Positions 1 through 9,533 of a stretch of 64,000 nucleotides of DNA are shown in pieces. Location of the stretch: the NCBI RefSeq assembly GCF_900109515.1, contig NZ_FOBD01000002.1, positions 1-64,000 of the forward strand. The letters run 5' to 3'. Position 1 is the first letter of the stretch. Every line of letters begins with the position of its first letter. A program made the translations under genes and the position numbers. The stretch is from Paenibacillus sp. OK003 (lineage in GTDB: Bacteria > Bacillota > Bacilli > Paenibacillales > Paenibacillaceae). The notes beneath the pieces are model-generated. The model was not told the origin of the DNA and did no database searches. It saw nothing but the letters and a program-made list of their open reading frames with translations.

Positions 1-130
1 ACCGTCGCTCGCATATGGACTCCCGCGCTTAGGGCTTCGGGGAAAAGCAGCTTTTTGTGATGGGCTTGACAAAAACGTTCATAGCAACGAACCTACCGCA
101 CCTTAAAAGGCAGATCATCAACGCTTGCAA

Positions 131-281
131 GATTTAACGAACCTCAGTAACGCTATTTCGTCATAAAACGTTGTCAAAACCTAAAAAATTGACCGAATTA
201 ACGAAATAACGTCTCTGTGATTCGTTAGATCTCAGATCTGGACAAATGCAAGCGAATAGCGTGTCTCAGGTTCATTCAAAC
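131..281. repeat. Cluster of three related 31-bp repeats
   Basis: Three copies of one 31-bp unit lie in the gene-free left edge: minus strand 131-161, plus strand 201-231 and plus strand 251-281. The unit begins ACGAAATAGCG and carries GGTTCGTT near its end. By eye the first two copies match at 25 of 31 positions and the first and third at 22 of 31. The inverted first copy can pair with either of the others, so the block could fold into alternative long stems. No open reading frame occupies it. It resembles dispersed short intergenic repeats, but I see no further copy in this window. Confidence 0.6.
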
Positions 282-290
282 AAAATAACA

Positions 291-344
291 CGAAAAGGGG
301 ATGTCCCCTGTCATATTCATGACTTATGGGATATCCCCTTTTCG
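291..344 (-). terminator. Terminator after the sugar-binding lipoprotein gene
   Basis: An inverted repeat with arms CGAAAAGGGGA and TCCCCTTTTCG, plus inner GTCCC/GGGAT pairing, lies just past the stop of the minus-strand gene. Read on the minus strand the stem is followed by a short T/G stretch. It closes the two-gene operon, so no transporter permease follows this binding protein here. Confidence 0.7.
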
Positions 345-375
345 GTTCAGTCAATCATTCACTCACTCACATCAA

Positions 376-1992
376 TCACTCATTCGCTTCGCTTAGTACT
401 TCCGCGCCGCCTGAAGCCATGAACTCCTCCACGAAATCATCAAATTCGCTCAGCGGTCTCTCGCCTGTAATGAAAGAGATGTAGGCCTTGTTCTTCAGCT
501 TGATCAGCTCTGCTCCGTTTTTGGCAAGGGAGGGGGTTGCTACCTCAAGCGAATTATAGATGCCGTCCTGATCCAAGCCGAGGGTGGAAGCCCATTGCTC
601 TCGTCGCCCGGTCTGCTTCAGGGGCACGGTCATGCCCAGATTGGCGCCAATTCCGTTCTGATAACTGAACATCTTATCGTACGGAGGAAGAATGACTATG
701 TTCTGCGTAGACGTACCAGTCCAAGTCCAGTGCTTGCCCTTCACGCCGAAGGCCAGGGTAGCTGCCTCGTTCGGATCAGGGTTTGCGCTGACATCATCCA
801 GAATTCGAAGGATCGTCGCAAGCTTGCCCGGTTCCTTAACAGCGTGGGCGCCGATGGCTGTGAAGCTCATTAACATATCGTATCCCTTGGAGCCGCGCTG
901 CCCGTATGGTCCGGTAAAAGGTCTGCCGAACACCACCCGGGCCTCCGGGTTCTTGGCGGTCAGCTCCTTCACGTTAAAGGTCGATTGCACCGGAGTCTCT
1001 ACGGCATGACCATTCGAACCATAACTCCAGTCCAGGTAATCACCATCCTGAATCCAGTGATAATAATTGCCCATCGATGTCATTCCGATTCTGCCGTTAA
1101 TAAAGGCGTGGGACAGGTGTTTATAGCTGCCCTTATTTTCCCCAGTAATAAACTCAGGATCGATCACGCCGTCCCGGTACCATTTGCGTAAATATTGCAG
1201 TGCTTCTTTCATTTCGGGTTGAAGGGCACCGATGACCTGCTCTCCATCCTTCATGCTGAAGTAGAGCTGATCCGCGAAAACAATTTGCCCAAAGGCGCCA
1301 AATACAACGTTCATGCCTTCGCTGGACAGGCCATAGGTATCCTTGATCCCATTGCCGTCAGGATCATCGTTGGTGAAGGCATAGATCACCTTCTCAAAAT
1401 CAGCCAGCGTCTGCGGCACCGACAGGCCGAGCTTGTCCAGCCAGTCCTGCCGGAAAACGACCGGGGTGCGATAGATGTTGGTCGGATTAATGACGGGAAT
1501 ACCATAATAGGCCCCATCAATCATTCCGGCATTTTCGTAAGCAGGCGCGTTTTTCCGGATGATCCGCATCAGGTTCGGGGCGTATGTGTTGAGCATATCC
1601 ACAGGAATCTCGGCCAGTACGCCTTGCTGCTGGTACTTGAGCAGATCCTGCGGCTGGCGGATACGGAACAGATCGGGAATGGCACCTTGGGCCAGCTTCA
1701 TGTCGAGAAGGGATTCATATTTGTTATTTTCAAGATTCCACACATCGAGATCGACGTCGAATTTGTCCTCCACGTACTTGAGCATTTCCGCATCCTCCGG
1801 CACCGGATAATTCTGATGCATCGTCCATGAAATGTGGTAGCGCGGATTGGGGGAAGCCGAATCAGCTTCTTGGTTATCCGTTGTGGTCTTCTGCCCGAGT
1901 GGCAGATCGCAGCCGCTGAGGATACTGATCATGCCTACCGGAATCAGCATTGCGAGAAGCGCTGTAACGCGAAGCCATCCCTTTTTTTTCAT
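376..1992 (-). CDS. Extracellular sugar-binding lipoprotein of an ABC importer
   Basis: The protein is 538 residues from an ATG with AGGAAGGG seven bases upstream; a TTG two codons earlier is less likely. A basic n-region and hydrophobic stretch end in the lipobox LSGC (Cys28), so it is a membrane-anchored lipoprotein. The rest has the layout of large family-1 solute-binding proteins of the LipO/YtcQ type common in Paenibacillus, which capture oligosaccharides for ABC uptake. It follows the membrane AraC regulator gene by 18 bases and is probably co-transcribed with it. No permease or ATPase gene lies next to it, so it must share permeases encoded elsewhere or act with the regulator in sensing. 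The substrate cannot be read from the sequence. Confidence 0.85.
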   Translation of the reverse strand: MKKKGWLRVTALLAMLIPVGMISILSGCDLPLGQKTTTDNQEADSASPNPRYHISWTMHQNYPVPEDAEMLKYVEDKFDVDLDVWNLENNKYESLLDMKLAQGAIPDLFRIRQPQDLLKYQQQGVLAEIPVDMLNTYAPNLMRIIRKNAPAYENAGMIDGAYYGIPVINPTNIYRTPVVFRQDWLDKLGLSVPQTLADFEKVIYAFTNDDPDGNGIKDTYGLSSEGMNVVFGAFGQIVFADQLYFSMKDGEQVIGALQPEMKEALQYLRKWYRDGVIDPEFITGENKGSYKHLSHAFINGRIGMTSMGNYYHWIQDGDYLDWSYGSNGHAVETPVQSTFNVKELTAKNPEARVVFGRPFTGPYGQRGSKGYDMLMSFTAIGAHAVKEPGKLATILRILDDVSANPDPNEAATLAFGVKGKHWTWTGTSTQNIVILPPYDKMFSYQNGIGANLGMTVPLKQTGRREQWASTLGLDQDGIYNSLEVATPSLAKNGAELIKLKNKAYISFITGERPLSEFDDFVEEFMASGGAEVLSEANE

Positions 1993-2010
1993 CCGCAACC
2001 CTTCCTCACC

Positions 2011-4359
2011 TTAAGATCCAGCTTCCGTGATTCCTGCCGAAGCAGTCTTGCGTAAATAATGACCTGGCGTACAGCCGTACATTTCCTTGAACCGTTTAAT
2101 GAAATAGGCCGTGGTGCCATAGCCGACGGAGCTTGCGATCCGTTCAATAGTCATGTTGTTGTTCTCAATCAGTTCTTTGGCCCGTTCCATCCGCCGGGAG
2201 GTGACATAGTCGGTATAGGTGACGCCAAGTTCCTCTTTAAAAAGCTTGCTCAAATATTTGGAACTGATGAACACCTGCGCTCCTACGGCCTCCAGTGACA
2301 GATCTTCGGACAGATGCTCCTCAATATATTGTTTAGCAAGTCCGATGGTGGAGACGGCCCGGTCGCTATTCCGTTTCTCCGTTTCAGCGATAAATACATT
2401 GATCGACTCCACGAGCCAGTCGCGATATGCCACGATATTGGCGATACTGATGTACTCATGATACAGATCGGGATGACCGAGCTGAAGGGGGTGCTTGTAA
2501 CGGACATTTTTCACAACATCCGAATAGACGAATACCGCATTCGCCAGCATAAAATGGCAATAATCTGCGGGATATAATCCTTCCCTCATCGTGGCAATGA
2601 ACTGGTCAACGGCGGTAACGGCCTCATCCGGCTGCCTGGCATGAAGCTTGTCCCTGAACTTGGCAAGCATGGCCTGCGGAATTTCGTCCATATTGTGCTC
2701 CCGCTGGAGAATGCTGCGGTCCTTCAGGATATGGAGCTCGGGCAAGAAATACGCGTATTTCATCAACGCCTGGGCCTCGCTGAAGCTTCTGTGCACATCG
2801 GCCAGCTCCTGTACCCAGGAGCCTGACGACAGCTGGATATCAAGCTGAAACTGCTGTTGTGCCTCTGACAATAGAAGCTGGGACAGCTTGTCCAGCAGCG
2901 GTTCAGACGCTATATCCGTACACAGAATAACTGCCAGCTTCTTGTCCGGCAGCTCCTCGGCAATCAGGCGACTATCTGGCAAGGGTAGCGACTCCAGCCC
3001 ATGGATAAATCTCGATATGACGGATGGCAGATTCTCCGAGCTAAGTCCCATATGGGCTACCCCGGTATTCAGAAGCAAGCAGCTGTATGCGTGATATGGA
3101 TGTGAGATGCCTAGTGTAGTCCGTTCTTCTGCCCACTGTTCTCGGCTATAGCCGCCATGAAGCAGATTCAGTACAGCGTTATGCTTGATTGCCGGACTGT
3201 TCGCCAGCAGCGTTTCCTCAAGGCTGCTCACCTTATCGTTTAATTGCATGAAGGCACTGTCGATCAGCCGATATTCATTCGTAATCTGCGTTGCTGCCGG
3301 ACCGGATAGGTCCTTAATCCGGCTGACGAGGCGTTTGATCGGGCTGTAGTTGGCTCTGAGCAAAACGGCTGACAGCGCCAGACCGATCACGATGGCGATC
3401 ATGCAGATGCCGAGGATGAGCTTCTGTACCATGATCGACTGCTCATAATAGAAGCTGGCCGGCATTGCGCTATAGATCGTCCATCCTGTCGATGGCAGGG
3501 TCTGGTAGGACACAACAACTGCTGTATTGTCGATGTTGTCGTCAAAGCTGCCCTTTGCGTTTCCGGATTGTAGTGCTTTCTTGATGCTGGCACTGTATTC
3601 CGCCAGCTGCCCGAGAGAGTCTGTAGTCGCATTACTAATGGGATAACCCATCGGGTTAACGATAAATGTACTTTTGTATTGTGAGGGCATCATATTCTCT
3701 ATAATGCTGCTAATCGCGCTTTCTTTTACATCTATTGCAATATAGACATCACCGGTCTCGCCAGTGGATTGAAAAGGATAGCTGTGTGTGTACGTCAACA
3801 GGGCGTTGCTGCCGCCACTTGTGCCACCTGGCACGCTGGAGAAAATGTCCTGCGGCACCTGGCGCGAAGCTGTCCACAGACTATTTTGCTGGCTGGTCCG
3901 CATGTCCTGAAGCCAATCTGAATAATAAGCCGAGCCTTCCCCTTGATCGGCGTTGTAGCGCAGGCCGTAAAGCGAAGAAAGCATAATGTTATGTCCAGGA
4001 TAATAGAGATGTATGGCCTGAATCATGTCCGCGTTGCCTGCAACCTTGGACTTAAGTAACTCCTGTAGGTCAATGACGCTGTCCAGCCCGCTTCGAGTAT
4101 ATGGTTCCGCGAACAGTCGAATATCCGCAGACTTGTCGAGTGACAAGTCCAGGTAGATCTGCTGCACCCTTTGCAGGATCGTTCCTTCAATGGTTCGTGT
4201 TGTATTTTCAAGAATCAGCTGATTCTTGTTCTGTAATTCCTCATTGTAACTGCGCGAGAAATAGATATAGAAGAAAGAGCATATAAGCAGCACAATGACG
4301 ACCACGATGGAACCGTACGAAATCGCCAAACCCGCCCATGCGGAGCTCCATTTTTTCAT
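2011..4359 (-). CDS. Membrane-bound AraC-family regulator with extracellular sensor domain
   Basis: The protein is 782 residues. GGGAGG stands eight bases before the chosen ATG; an upstream in-frame start ten codons earlier lacks such a site. A transmembrane helix near residues 8-30 and a second near 315-335 flank an extracellular region of about 280 residues with Cache-like character. A cytoplasmic stretch and a C-terminal AraC/XylS double helix-turn-helix of about 100 residues follow, ending in the usual GYGTTAYFIKRFKEMYG and PGHYL signature. This layout is typical of Paenibacillus one-component regulators that sense sugars or oligosaccharides outside the cell. It lies upstream of, and probably in an operon with, the lipoprotein sugar-binding gene, and likely controls it. 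Confidence 0.85.
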   Translation of the reverse strand: MKKWSSAWAGLAISYGSIVVVIVLLICSFFYIYFSRSYNEELQNKNQLILENTTRTIEGTILQRVQQIYLDLSLDKSADIRLFAEPYTRSGLDSVIDLQELLKSKVAGNADMIQAIHLYYPGHNIMLSSLYGLRYNADQGEGSAYYSDWLQDMRTSQQNSLWTASRQVPQDIFSSVPGGTSGGSNALLTYTHSYPFQSTGETGDVYIAIDVKESAISSIIENMMPSQYKSTFIVNPMGYPISNATTDSLGQLAEYSASIKKALQSGNAKGSFDDNIDNTAVVVSYQTLPSTGWTIYSAMPASFYYEQSIMVQKLILGICMIAIVIGLALSAVLLRANYSPIKRLVSRIKDLSGPAATQITNEYRLIDSAFMQLNDKVSSLEETLLANSPAIKHNAVLNLLHGGYSREQWAEERTTLGISHPYHAYSCLLLNTGVAHMGLSSENLPSVISRFIHGLESLPLPDSRLIAEELPDKKLAVILCTDIASEPLLDKLSQLLLSEAQQQFQLDIQLSSGSWVQELADVHRSFSEAQALMKYAYFLPELHILKDRSILQREHNMDEIPQAMLAKFRDKLHARQPDEAVTAVDQFIATMREGLYPADYCHFMLANAVFVYSDVVKNVRYKHPLQLGHPDLYHEYISIANIVAYRDWLVESINVFIAETEKRNSDRAVSTIGLAKQYIEEHLSEDLSLEAVGAQVFISSKYLSKLFKEELGVTYTDYVTSRRMERAKELIENNNMTIERIASSVGYGTTAYFIKRFKEMYGCTPGHYLRKTASAGITEAGS

Positions 4360-4566
4360 GAGGCATTCCTCCCGGCGACGATTATACACTACCTGATTCC
4401 ATCAAAGTTCACGATTTATATGAAGGGAATGTTAAATGTCGAAAACAGGCGATATTGCTCCGAAATTGATACAATGGCGAAATTGTTTTATTGCTGGTTC
4501 AACGTGACGGGTGCTACATTGAGACCGATTCGAGACCAACTACAAAACGATGGGAGTCGAAAAGAT

Positions 4567-7173
4567 TTGAAAACGAAAGCCAACAAAAACAAAAAGAAAA
4601 TGTTGACCGCTGCTATGGGTGTCGTGCTCATATCCAATTCAATTGCATCAAATGCTGCGCTTGCGGCGCCAATTGATTCGCAAGTTCCATTGCCGCAGGA
4701 GCCGGCTTGGGGTTATTTTGTAGATACGTATAAGAATAATAATTCATCGAACTCTACACTTGAGACCAACCCGGCTCTTGGTACATTGTCCAAGTTCCTG
4801 GATCTCTGGACACCAGGTTCTTCCTGGAACAATGGCACTAAGGTTCAGCCCGACATACTGGACTACAACATTCAATATGTAGCGGATATCGCAGCAAACC
4901 GCACTCAAGCGGAGGAGGACGCCGCGTACTATACCGATCGTACAAATCAAACTTACGGTGCAACCGAGGGTCTGGGTTCACTGGCTGATGTATATCGTGA
5001 AAAATCAGGAACATATACGACCATTACGAGTATCCCGGACGATGCCACAACGAAGAAGTATGACGACGGTAATACCACGAACAAAGCAGGAAGTTCCGAT
5101 TCCGATCTAGGTAAAATGGTTGATCTGGTCGGAGCCCTGCGCGGTAATGCGGCGTCAACCAACCCTTCCAAAAATTTCTTCAGTTATATGCGTCCGTTCC
5201 GCTGGTTGAATACTCATGAGGTTGTTGTGCCAACGCTGAGACCAGCAATTAAAGATGAGGCAGAGGCGGCATCGGATGGTGGCTTCCCGAGCGGGCATAC
5301 CAATGCGTCCTACCTTGCCGCAATTGCATTCGCTTATGCCGTGCCTGAACGTTTTCAGGAGTTGGTAACTCGTGCTTCGGAAATGGGCAACAACCGAGTT
5401 GTTGCCGGAATGCACTCTCCGCTGGATGTCATGGGCGGTCGTGTACTTGCAACTGCCCTGGCAGCAGGTGCTCTGAATGATCCGGAGAATGCTGAATTGA
5501 AGCAGGCAGCTTACGATCAGGCGCATAACGTACTGTTGAAGGAGAACGGAACAGCAGAAGACCGATTTACCGACTATGAGAAAAATAAGGCTGAGTATAC
5601 CGAGCGTCTGACCTATGGCTTCCCGCAGATCGGTTCCACAACGGAGCCTATGCCAGTCCCTAAAGGCGCAGAAGTGCTGCTTGAGACCAGACAGCCTTAC
5701 CTGAGTGCGGATCAGCGTCGTGCGGTACTGGCGACAACCGGAATTGCCTCAGGCTATCCTGTACTTGATGATCCCGAGGGCTGGGGGCGCCTCAATCTGT
5801 TCGCTGCGGCAGATGGATATGGTGCATTTAACAGCGATGTAACGGTAGTAATGGATACGAGCAAGGGTGGTTTTAACGCGGTGGACGTTTGGCGGAATAA
5901 CATCTCCGGTACCGGCAAGCTGACCAAGGAAGGCAGCGGTACATTGAAACTGCGGGGGGCGAATACGTACTCTGGTGGTACTCAGGTTAGCGCGGGTACA
6001 TTGGAAGGCGATACAGCTACTGCGTTCGGGCGTGGCGATGTGGTCAACAACGGGGGTACGGTTACCGAGAGCGTAACTGGCAAATGGAACATCGAAGGCA
6101 ACTTCGCGCAGGCTGCTGACGGTACGCTGGAGCTCAACGTGGCTTCCGCAAATGACGTGCTCAACGTTAAAGGTACGGTGAACACCGCCGGAACACTGCA
6201 TGTGAATTTTGCCAGCAGTTATGTACCTGGCTCGGGTGAGATTACGCTGGTAAGCCATGGCGCCAATCAGCAAAGCGGAAAATTCACCTCTGTTCAGGTG
6301 GATGGCCTGCCAAGCAAGTATAATGCACAGGTGAAGTATGAGAACAACCGCATCGCCCTGGCGATTACGGACACAACAAGTCCGGGCACAACGCCGACTA
6401 CACCGGGTACAGGTGGTGGCTCCGTCACTACACCAACACCTTCCACACCATCAACAGGTTCAGGCACAGATTCGGGTACGGTTACCACGCCTCCTACAAC
6501 AGAACCAACGGTACCGCCAGCAACACAGGTGAATCCGTTCAAATCAGGTGTTGTAAGCCAGGAAACCGTGCTGAAGACGGTTAATGAAGCCATTGCGGCG
6601 ACGAAAAATGAACAAAAGACATTCAGCGATATTTCGGGTCACTGGGCTAACCGAAGCATCGGAGCTGCTGTGAAATTGCGCGTGGTGGATGGTTACGAGA
6701 ATGGTTCGTTCCGGCCTAATGCGTCTGTCACCCGAGCGGAATTTACCGCAATGATTGCCCGGGCATTTGGCCTTGGCGAGAATTCGGCTTCGGCCAGCTT
6801 CAAAGATACGAAGTCAAGCTGGGCTGCCGGATATATCAATGCCCTGGCTGACAAGGGAGTCATTACCGGCTATGCAGACGGCAGCTTCAAACCAAGTGCG
6901 ACGATTTCCCGCGCTGAGATGGTGACGATTATTGCTCGTGTGCTTGATCTAAACGCACTTGCTACTAGTGCTCCGACAAGCTTCAGTGATGTGGACAGCA
7001 GTAACTGGGCAGCGGAGGCAATTACGCAGGCTTCATCGGCCAATCTGGTGCAAGGGCTATCCTCTTCCGTGTTCTCGCCAAGCGGCAAAGCTACACGGGC
7101 TGAGGCCGTGACGATGATTATCCGCGCACTGGAGAGCGACAGCTCAATCAAGGCACTTATTGAAGGATTGTAA
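4567..7173 (+). CDS. SLH-anchored class A acid phosphatase (PAP2 superfamily)
   Basis: The chosen start is a TTG ten bases after GGGAG, giving 868 residues whose n-region KTKANKNKKK leads straight into a signal peptide ending near ALAAP. An in-frame ATG at 4420 has no ribosome site. The catalytic domain carries the complete signature of class A non-specific acid phosphatases: K-x6-RP (SKNFFSYMRP), PSGH, and R-x5-H-x3-D (NNRVVAGMHSPLD). It should hydrolyse phosphomonoesters outside the cell. Downstream comes a glycine-rich segment like the autotransporter-associated beta-strand repeat (GTLKLRGANTYSGGTQV), then a Thr/Pro linker, then three SLH domains with FSDI..HWA, FKDT..SWA and FSDV..NWA starts. 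The SLH domains should hold it on secondary cell-wall polymer. The combination of modules is unusual. Confidence 0.85.
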   Translation: MKTKANKNKKKMLTAAMGVVLISNSIASNAALAAPIDSQVPLPQEPAWGYFVDTYKNNNSSNSTLETNPALGTLSKFLDLWTPGSSWNNGTKVQPDILDYNIQYVADIAANRTQAEEDAAYYTDRTNQTYGATEGLGSLADVYREKSGTYTTITSIPDDATTKKYDDGNTTNKAGSSDSDLGKMVDLVGALRGNAASTNPSKNFFSYMRPFRWLNTHEVVVPTLRPAIKDEAEAASDGGFPSGHTNASYLAAIAFAYAVPERFQELVTRASEMGNNRVVAGMHSPLDVMGGRVLATALAAGALNDPENAELKQAAYDQAHNVLLKENGTAEDRFTDYEKNKAEYTERLTYGFPQIGSTTEPMPVPKGAEVLLETRQPYLSADQRRAVLATTGIASGYPVLDDPEGWGRLNLFAAADGYGAFNSDVTVVMDTSKGGFNAVDVWRNNISGTGKLTKEGSGTLKLRGANTYSGGTQVSAGTLEGDTATAFGRGDVVNNGGTVTESVTGKWNIEGNFAQAADGTLELNVASANDVLNVKGTVNTAGTLHVNFASSYVPGSGEITLVSHGANQQSGKFTSVQVDGLPSKYNAQVKYENNRIALAITDTTSPGTTPTTPGTGGGSVTTPTPSTPSTGSGTDSGTVTTPPTTEPTVPPATQVNPFKSGVVSQETVLKTVNEAIAATKNEQKTFSDISGHWANRSIGAAVKLRVVDGYENGSFRPNASVTRAEFTAMIARAFGLGENSASASFKDTKSSWAAGYINALADKGVITGYADGSFKPSATISRAEMVTIIARVLDLNALATSAPTSFSDVDSSNWAAEAITQASSANLVQGLSSSVFSPSGKATRAEAVTMIIRALESDSSIKALIEGL

Positions 7174-7257
7174 ACTTAGTGGTTGAAAGATTGTATATGC
7201 TCTGAGCGATAGTGGAAGGCTTAGCTGAAGAGAATAGCGTTTCCTGAAAGATGGAAA

Positions 7258-7297
7258 GGGCAGGATGGTTTGTGTAATGCGACCATCCTGCCTTTTT
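7258..7297 (+). terminator. Rho-independent terminator after the SLH phosphatase
   Basis: Perfect 11-bp arms GGCAGGATGGT and ACCATCCTGCC are separated by 12 bases and followed by five T residues. Confidence 0.85.
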
Positions 7298-7344
7298 GAT
7301 ATGGTTTTGAAGAGGATAATCATCATGTCTGAGCGGTAAAAACG

Positions 7345-7821
7345 ATGAAAATATATGGTTTTATCGTTGGGATCGAGGAGACGACAGAAGCATCCTACGA
7401 GGAGGTCATGAATCTGAATGTAAAAGCACCACTTTTTGTGACGCAGCAGGCTCTGTCCCGAATCAATGATGGGGGTCGTATCATTAACATTTCTTCATTT
7501 GTGACCAGGGTTGCTTCCCCGGGAGTGTTTACTTACAGCATGTCAAAAGGCGCGATTGATACGTTTACGCTGCTTCTTGCCAAGCAGTTAGGGAGCCGCA
7601 ATATTACGGTGAACGCCATTCAGCCGGGAATTATTAATACCGAGATGAATGCTGGGACGTTACAGAACACTAAGGGACAAAAATATGCGGCTGGCCTTTC
7701 CGCCTTTGGTCGATGGGGTGAGCCAGAAGATATTGCAGATATTGCTGCATTTCTGGCCTCGCCGGACAGTCGCTGGGTCACGGGACAACTGCTCGATGCA
7801 AGCGGCGGATCGCACCTATAA
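7345..7821 (+). pseudogene. 5'-truncated short-chain dehydrogenase (SDR) relic
   Basis: The 158-residue frame reads as the C-terminal two thirds of a classical SDR. It has the NLNVKAP segment, the catalytic Ser (NISSF), the YSMSK Tyr-x3-Lys motif, the VNAIQPGIINTEM segment and the C-terminal GQLLDASGG signature. The whole N-terminal nucleotide-binding part is missing, including TGxxxGIG and NNAG; homology starts just after where NNAG should be. Classical SDRs are about 245-260 residues, so roughly 90 are lost. No convincing ribosome site precedes the first ATG. It is best called a pseudogene. Confidence 0.75.
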
Positions 7822-8069
7822 CTGGTGGATAATCCTTCTCAAAAGGATTAAATAGCATACTATAAGAAGAACGGTGCTGGATGAATATTGGGGCGCTTAC
7901 CTTTCGGGTGGCGCTCTTATTTCTTTTTTAGCTGTGTGAACCAATCTTGCCAAGGTGTGCAAAAAGAGATATTTTGAGAGTAAATGAAGTTCGTCGTTGG
8001 AAGAGTTAGCCTGGATAAAAAGAGACTGTGTCAAAACAAGTTGAACCGTGCTAGATGAAAGGGGTATAA

Positions 8070-8657
8070 ATGAAAAGCATACTGTTCAAATATATGAGTC
8101 AATTCACATCTCTTAACGAGCAGGAACAGCAGGCTATTGTTGAAGATATCCTCGTGAAGGATTATAAAAAGGGAACCGTGCTCCTTAGACAAGGGGAGGT
8201 TCCCGCCAAATGTTATTTTGTGCTCAAGGGATGTGTACGGCAGTACGCGATAGATCAAACTGGCAAAGAAGTGACCTCCAATTTCTATACTGAGGAACAA
8301 GCGGTGTCCATTTTCAATCGTCATCAGCACAATCAACCATCGGCCTATACCTTAACCTGCCTGGAGGACTGTGTATTGGTTGTTGGTGATTTTCAAGCTG
8401 AGAACGACATTATTCTGCAATATCCTCAATTGGAGACGATGATACGCAAGATGGTAGAGGAAAACCTGGGCCAGGTTCAGGATGAATGGACATCATTTAT
8501 TGCGTCTTCACCGGAAGAGCGATATCAAGCGTTATTGCGAAAACGACCCCATCTTGTCGATCGTGTACCTCAACATCAATTAGCCAGTTATCTGGGAATC
8601 ACCCCAGAGTCATTAAGCAGAATTAAGAAGCGAGTTCATAGCCGTGATGATCGATAA
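8070..8657 (+). CDS. Crp/Fnr-family transcriptional regulator
   Basis: This is a 195-residue protein with an AAAGGGG ribosome site. Residues about 15-115 form a cyclic-nucleotide-binding beta-barrel (KGTVLLRQGEVPAKCYFVLKG) and the C-terminus holds a winged helix with the recognition stretch QLASYLGITPESLSRIKKR. No Fe-S cysteine cluster is visible, so it is not a classical FNR oxygen sensor. The convergent neighbour encodes a DUF4386 membrane protein; small Crp-like regulators and DUF4386 genes often sit together, but a direct link is only inferred. Confidence 0.85.
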   Translation: MKSILFKYMSQFTSLNEQEQQAIVEDILVKDYKKGTVLLRQGEVPAKCYFVLKGCVRQYAIDQTGKEVTSNFYTEEQAVSIFNRHQHNQPSAYTLTCLEDCVLVVGDFQAENDIILQYPQLETMIRKMVEENLGQVQDEWTSFIASSPEERYQALLRKRPHLVDRVPQHQLASYLGITPESLSRIKKRVHSRDDR

Positions 8658-8684
8658 AAATGTGTTCCGTAGATAAACAGGGCA

Positions 8685-9401
8685 TCATGCTCTTGGGGAT
8701 TGCGTTCCACCTTTAATCAGCATCCAGATGCCCAAGCCCAGTTCTCCTGCAACCATGGGTATAGCAAATACCATTTGAAGCACTGTAATCAGGGCATCAT
8801 ATGGGGAAAGAAACGTTTTGCATAGGTGAATGACAATATAGCCTACAGCAGCGAGCAGTACCAATATGCTGATCGTTTTGGGAATACGGTTTGATTTTAA
8901 AGCAACATAGCCCACGATCAACAGATGTGCACCAAAAACGATAAGGCCCACCGACCAAATCCGTTCAAATAATTCCAGACAGAGCATCATCAGTGCTTGC
9001 GTCTGCTCTATTGGAAGCAAGGCTTGATCAGAATTTCCCGTGAGCAGCATGACGATGAGCAGGTTCAGAATGGCGATGCCCAAGAGCGATGAATAGGTGA
9101 GACGAAGGCAAGCTCCGAGCAGGGACAGGTTTTGATGAATAGGCTTTAGGAAAATATACAGCCCCCACGAAACGATAACATCGCTAATCAGGATGATGAC
9201 CCATCCCAAAATCTCGGCCTTGAACAGGCCATAGGATGCAGTAATTTGGTTGAATGTAGTGCTGGCATCGCCGGGTACAACCAGTTTTCCATGGATATAA
9301 CTATAGGAAAAAAATGCAGCCAGGGCCATAATAATGAGCGTAATTCCTGTAGTTACAGCAGCCTTTCGCTCGTAACAATGTTCTTGTATGGATGTAGACA
9401 T
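8685..9401 (-). CDS. DUF4386 integral membrane protein
   Basis: The protein is 238 residues from the ATG that follows AGGAGG by eleven bases; the longer frame has no ribosome site. About six to seven hydrophobic helices spread over the length match the DUF4386 family, including the SYSYIHGKLV loop after helix 1, the LRLTYSSLLG segment and the FERIWSVGLIVFGAHL segment. The function of the family is unknown. It ends 27 bases from the convergent Crp/Fnr regulator gene. Confidence 0.8.
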   Translation of the reverse strand: MSTSIQEHCYERKAAVTTGITLIIMALAAFFSYSYIHGKLVVPGDASTTFNQITASYGLFKAEILGWVIILISDVIVSWGLYIFLKPIHQNLSLLGACLRLTYSSLLGIAILNLLIVMLLTGNSDQALLPIEQTQALMMLCLELFERIWSVGLIVFGAHLLIVGYVALKSNRIPKTISILVLLAAVGYIVIHLCKTFLSPYDALITVLQMVFAIPMVAGELGLGIWMLIKGGTQSPRA

Positions 9402-9494
9402 AAGTAAGATAGCCTCCTGTGCGATAGGGTTGATGTTTATTTTAATCAGGAGCGGCCTGAGGGGCATTGACTTAAATCAAGACACACAAAATGA

Positions 9495-9500
9495 TATAAT
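9495..9500 (+). promoter_or_regulatory. Candidate -10 box of the TPR-SUKH gene
   Basis: A perfect TATAAT lies 34 bases before the ATG. The best -35 at 17-bp spacing is TTAAAT, and a TTGACT sits too far upstream (22 bp). This is a moderate candidate only. Confidence 0.4.
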
Positions 9501-9533
9501 TTCTACAAGGAAAAAGAGAGGGAGGCAAGATCA

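Noticed and set aside
1195..1830. A 211-codon open frame on the plus strand
   Set aside because: It is antisense to the sugar-binding lipoprotein gene, has no ribosome site or recognisable motifs, and reflects the codon bias of the real gene.
5749..6273. A 174-codon open frame on the minus strand
   Set aside because: It lies opposite the repeat region of the SLH phosphatase and has no independent support.
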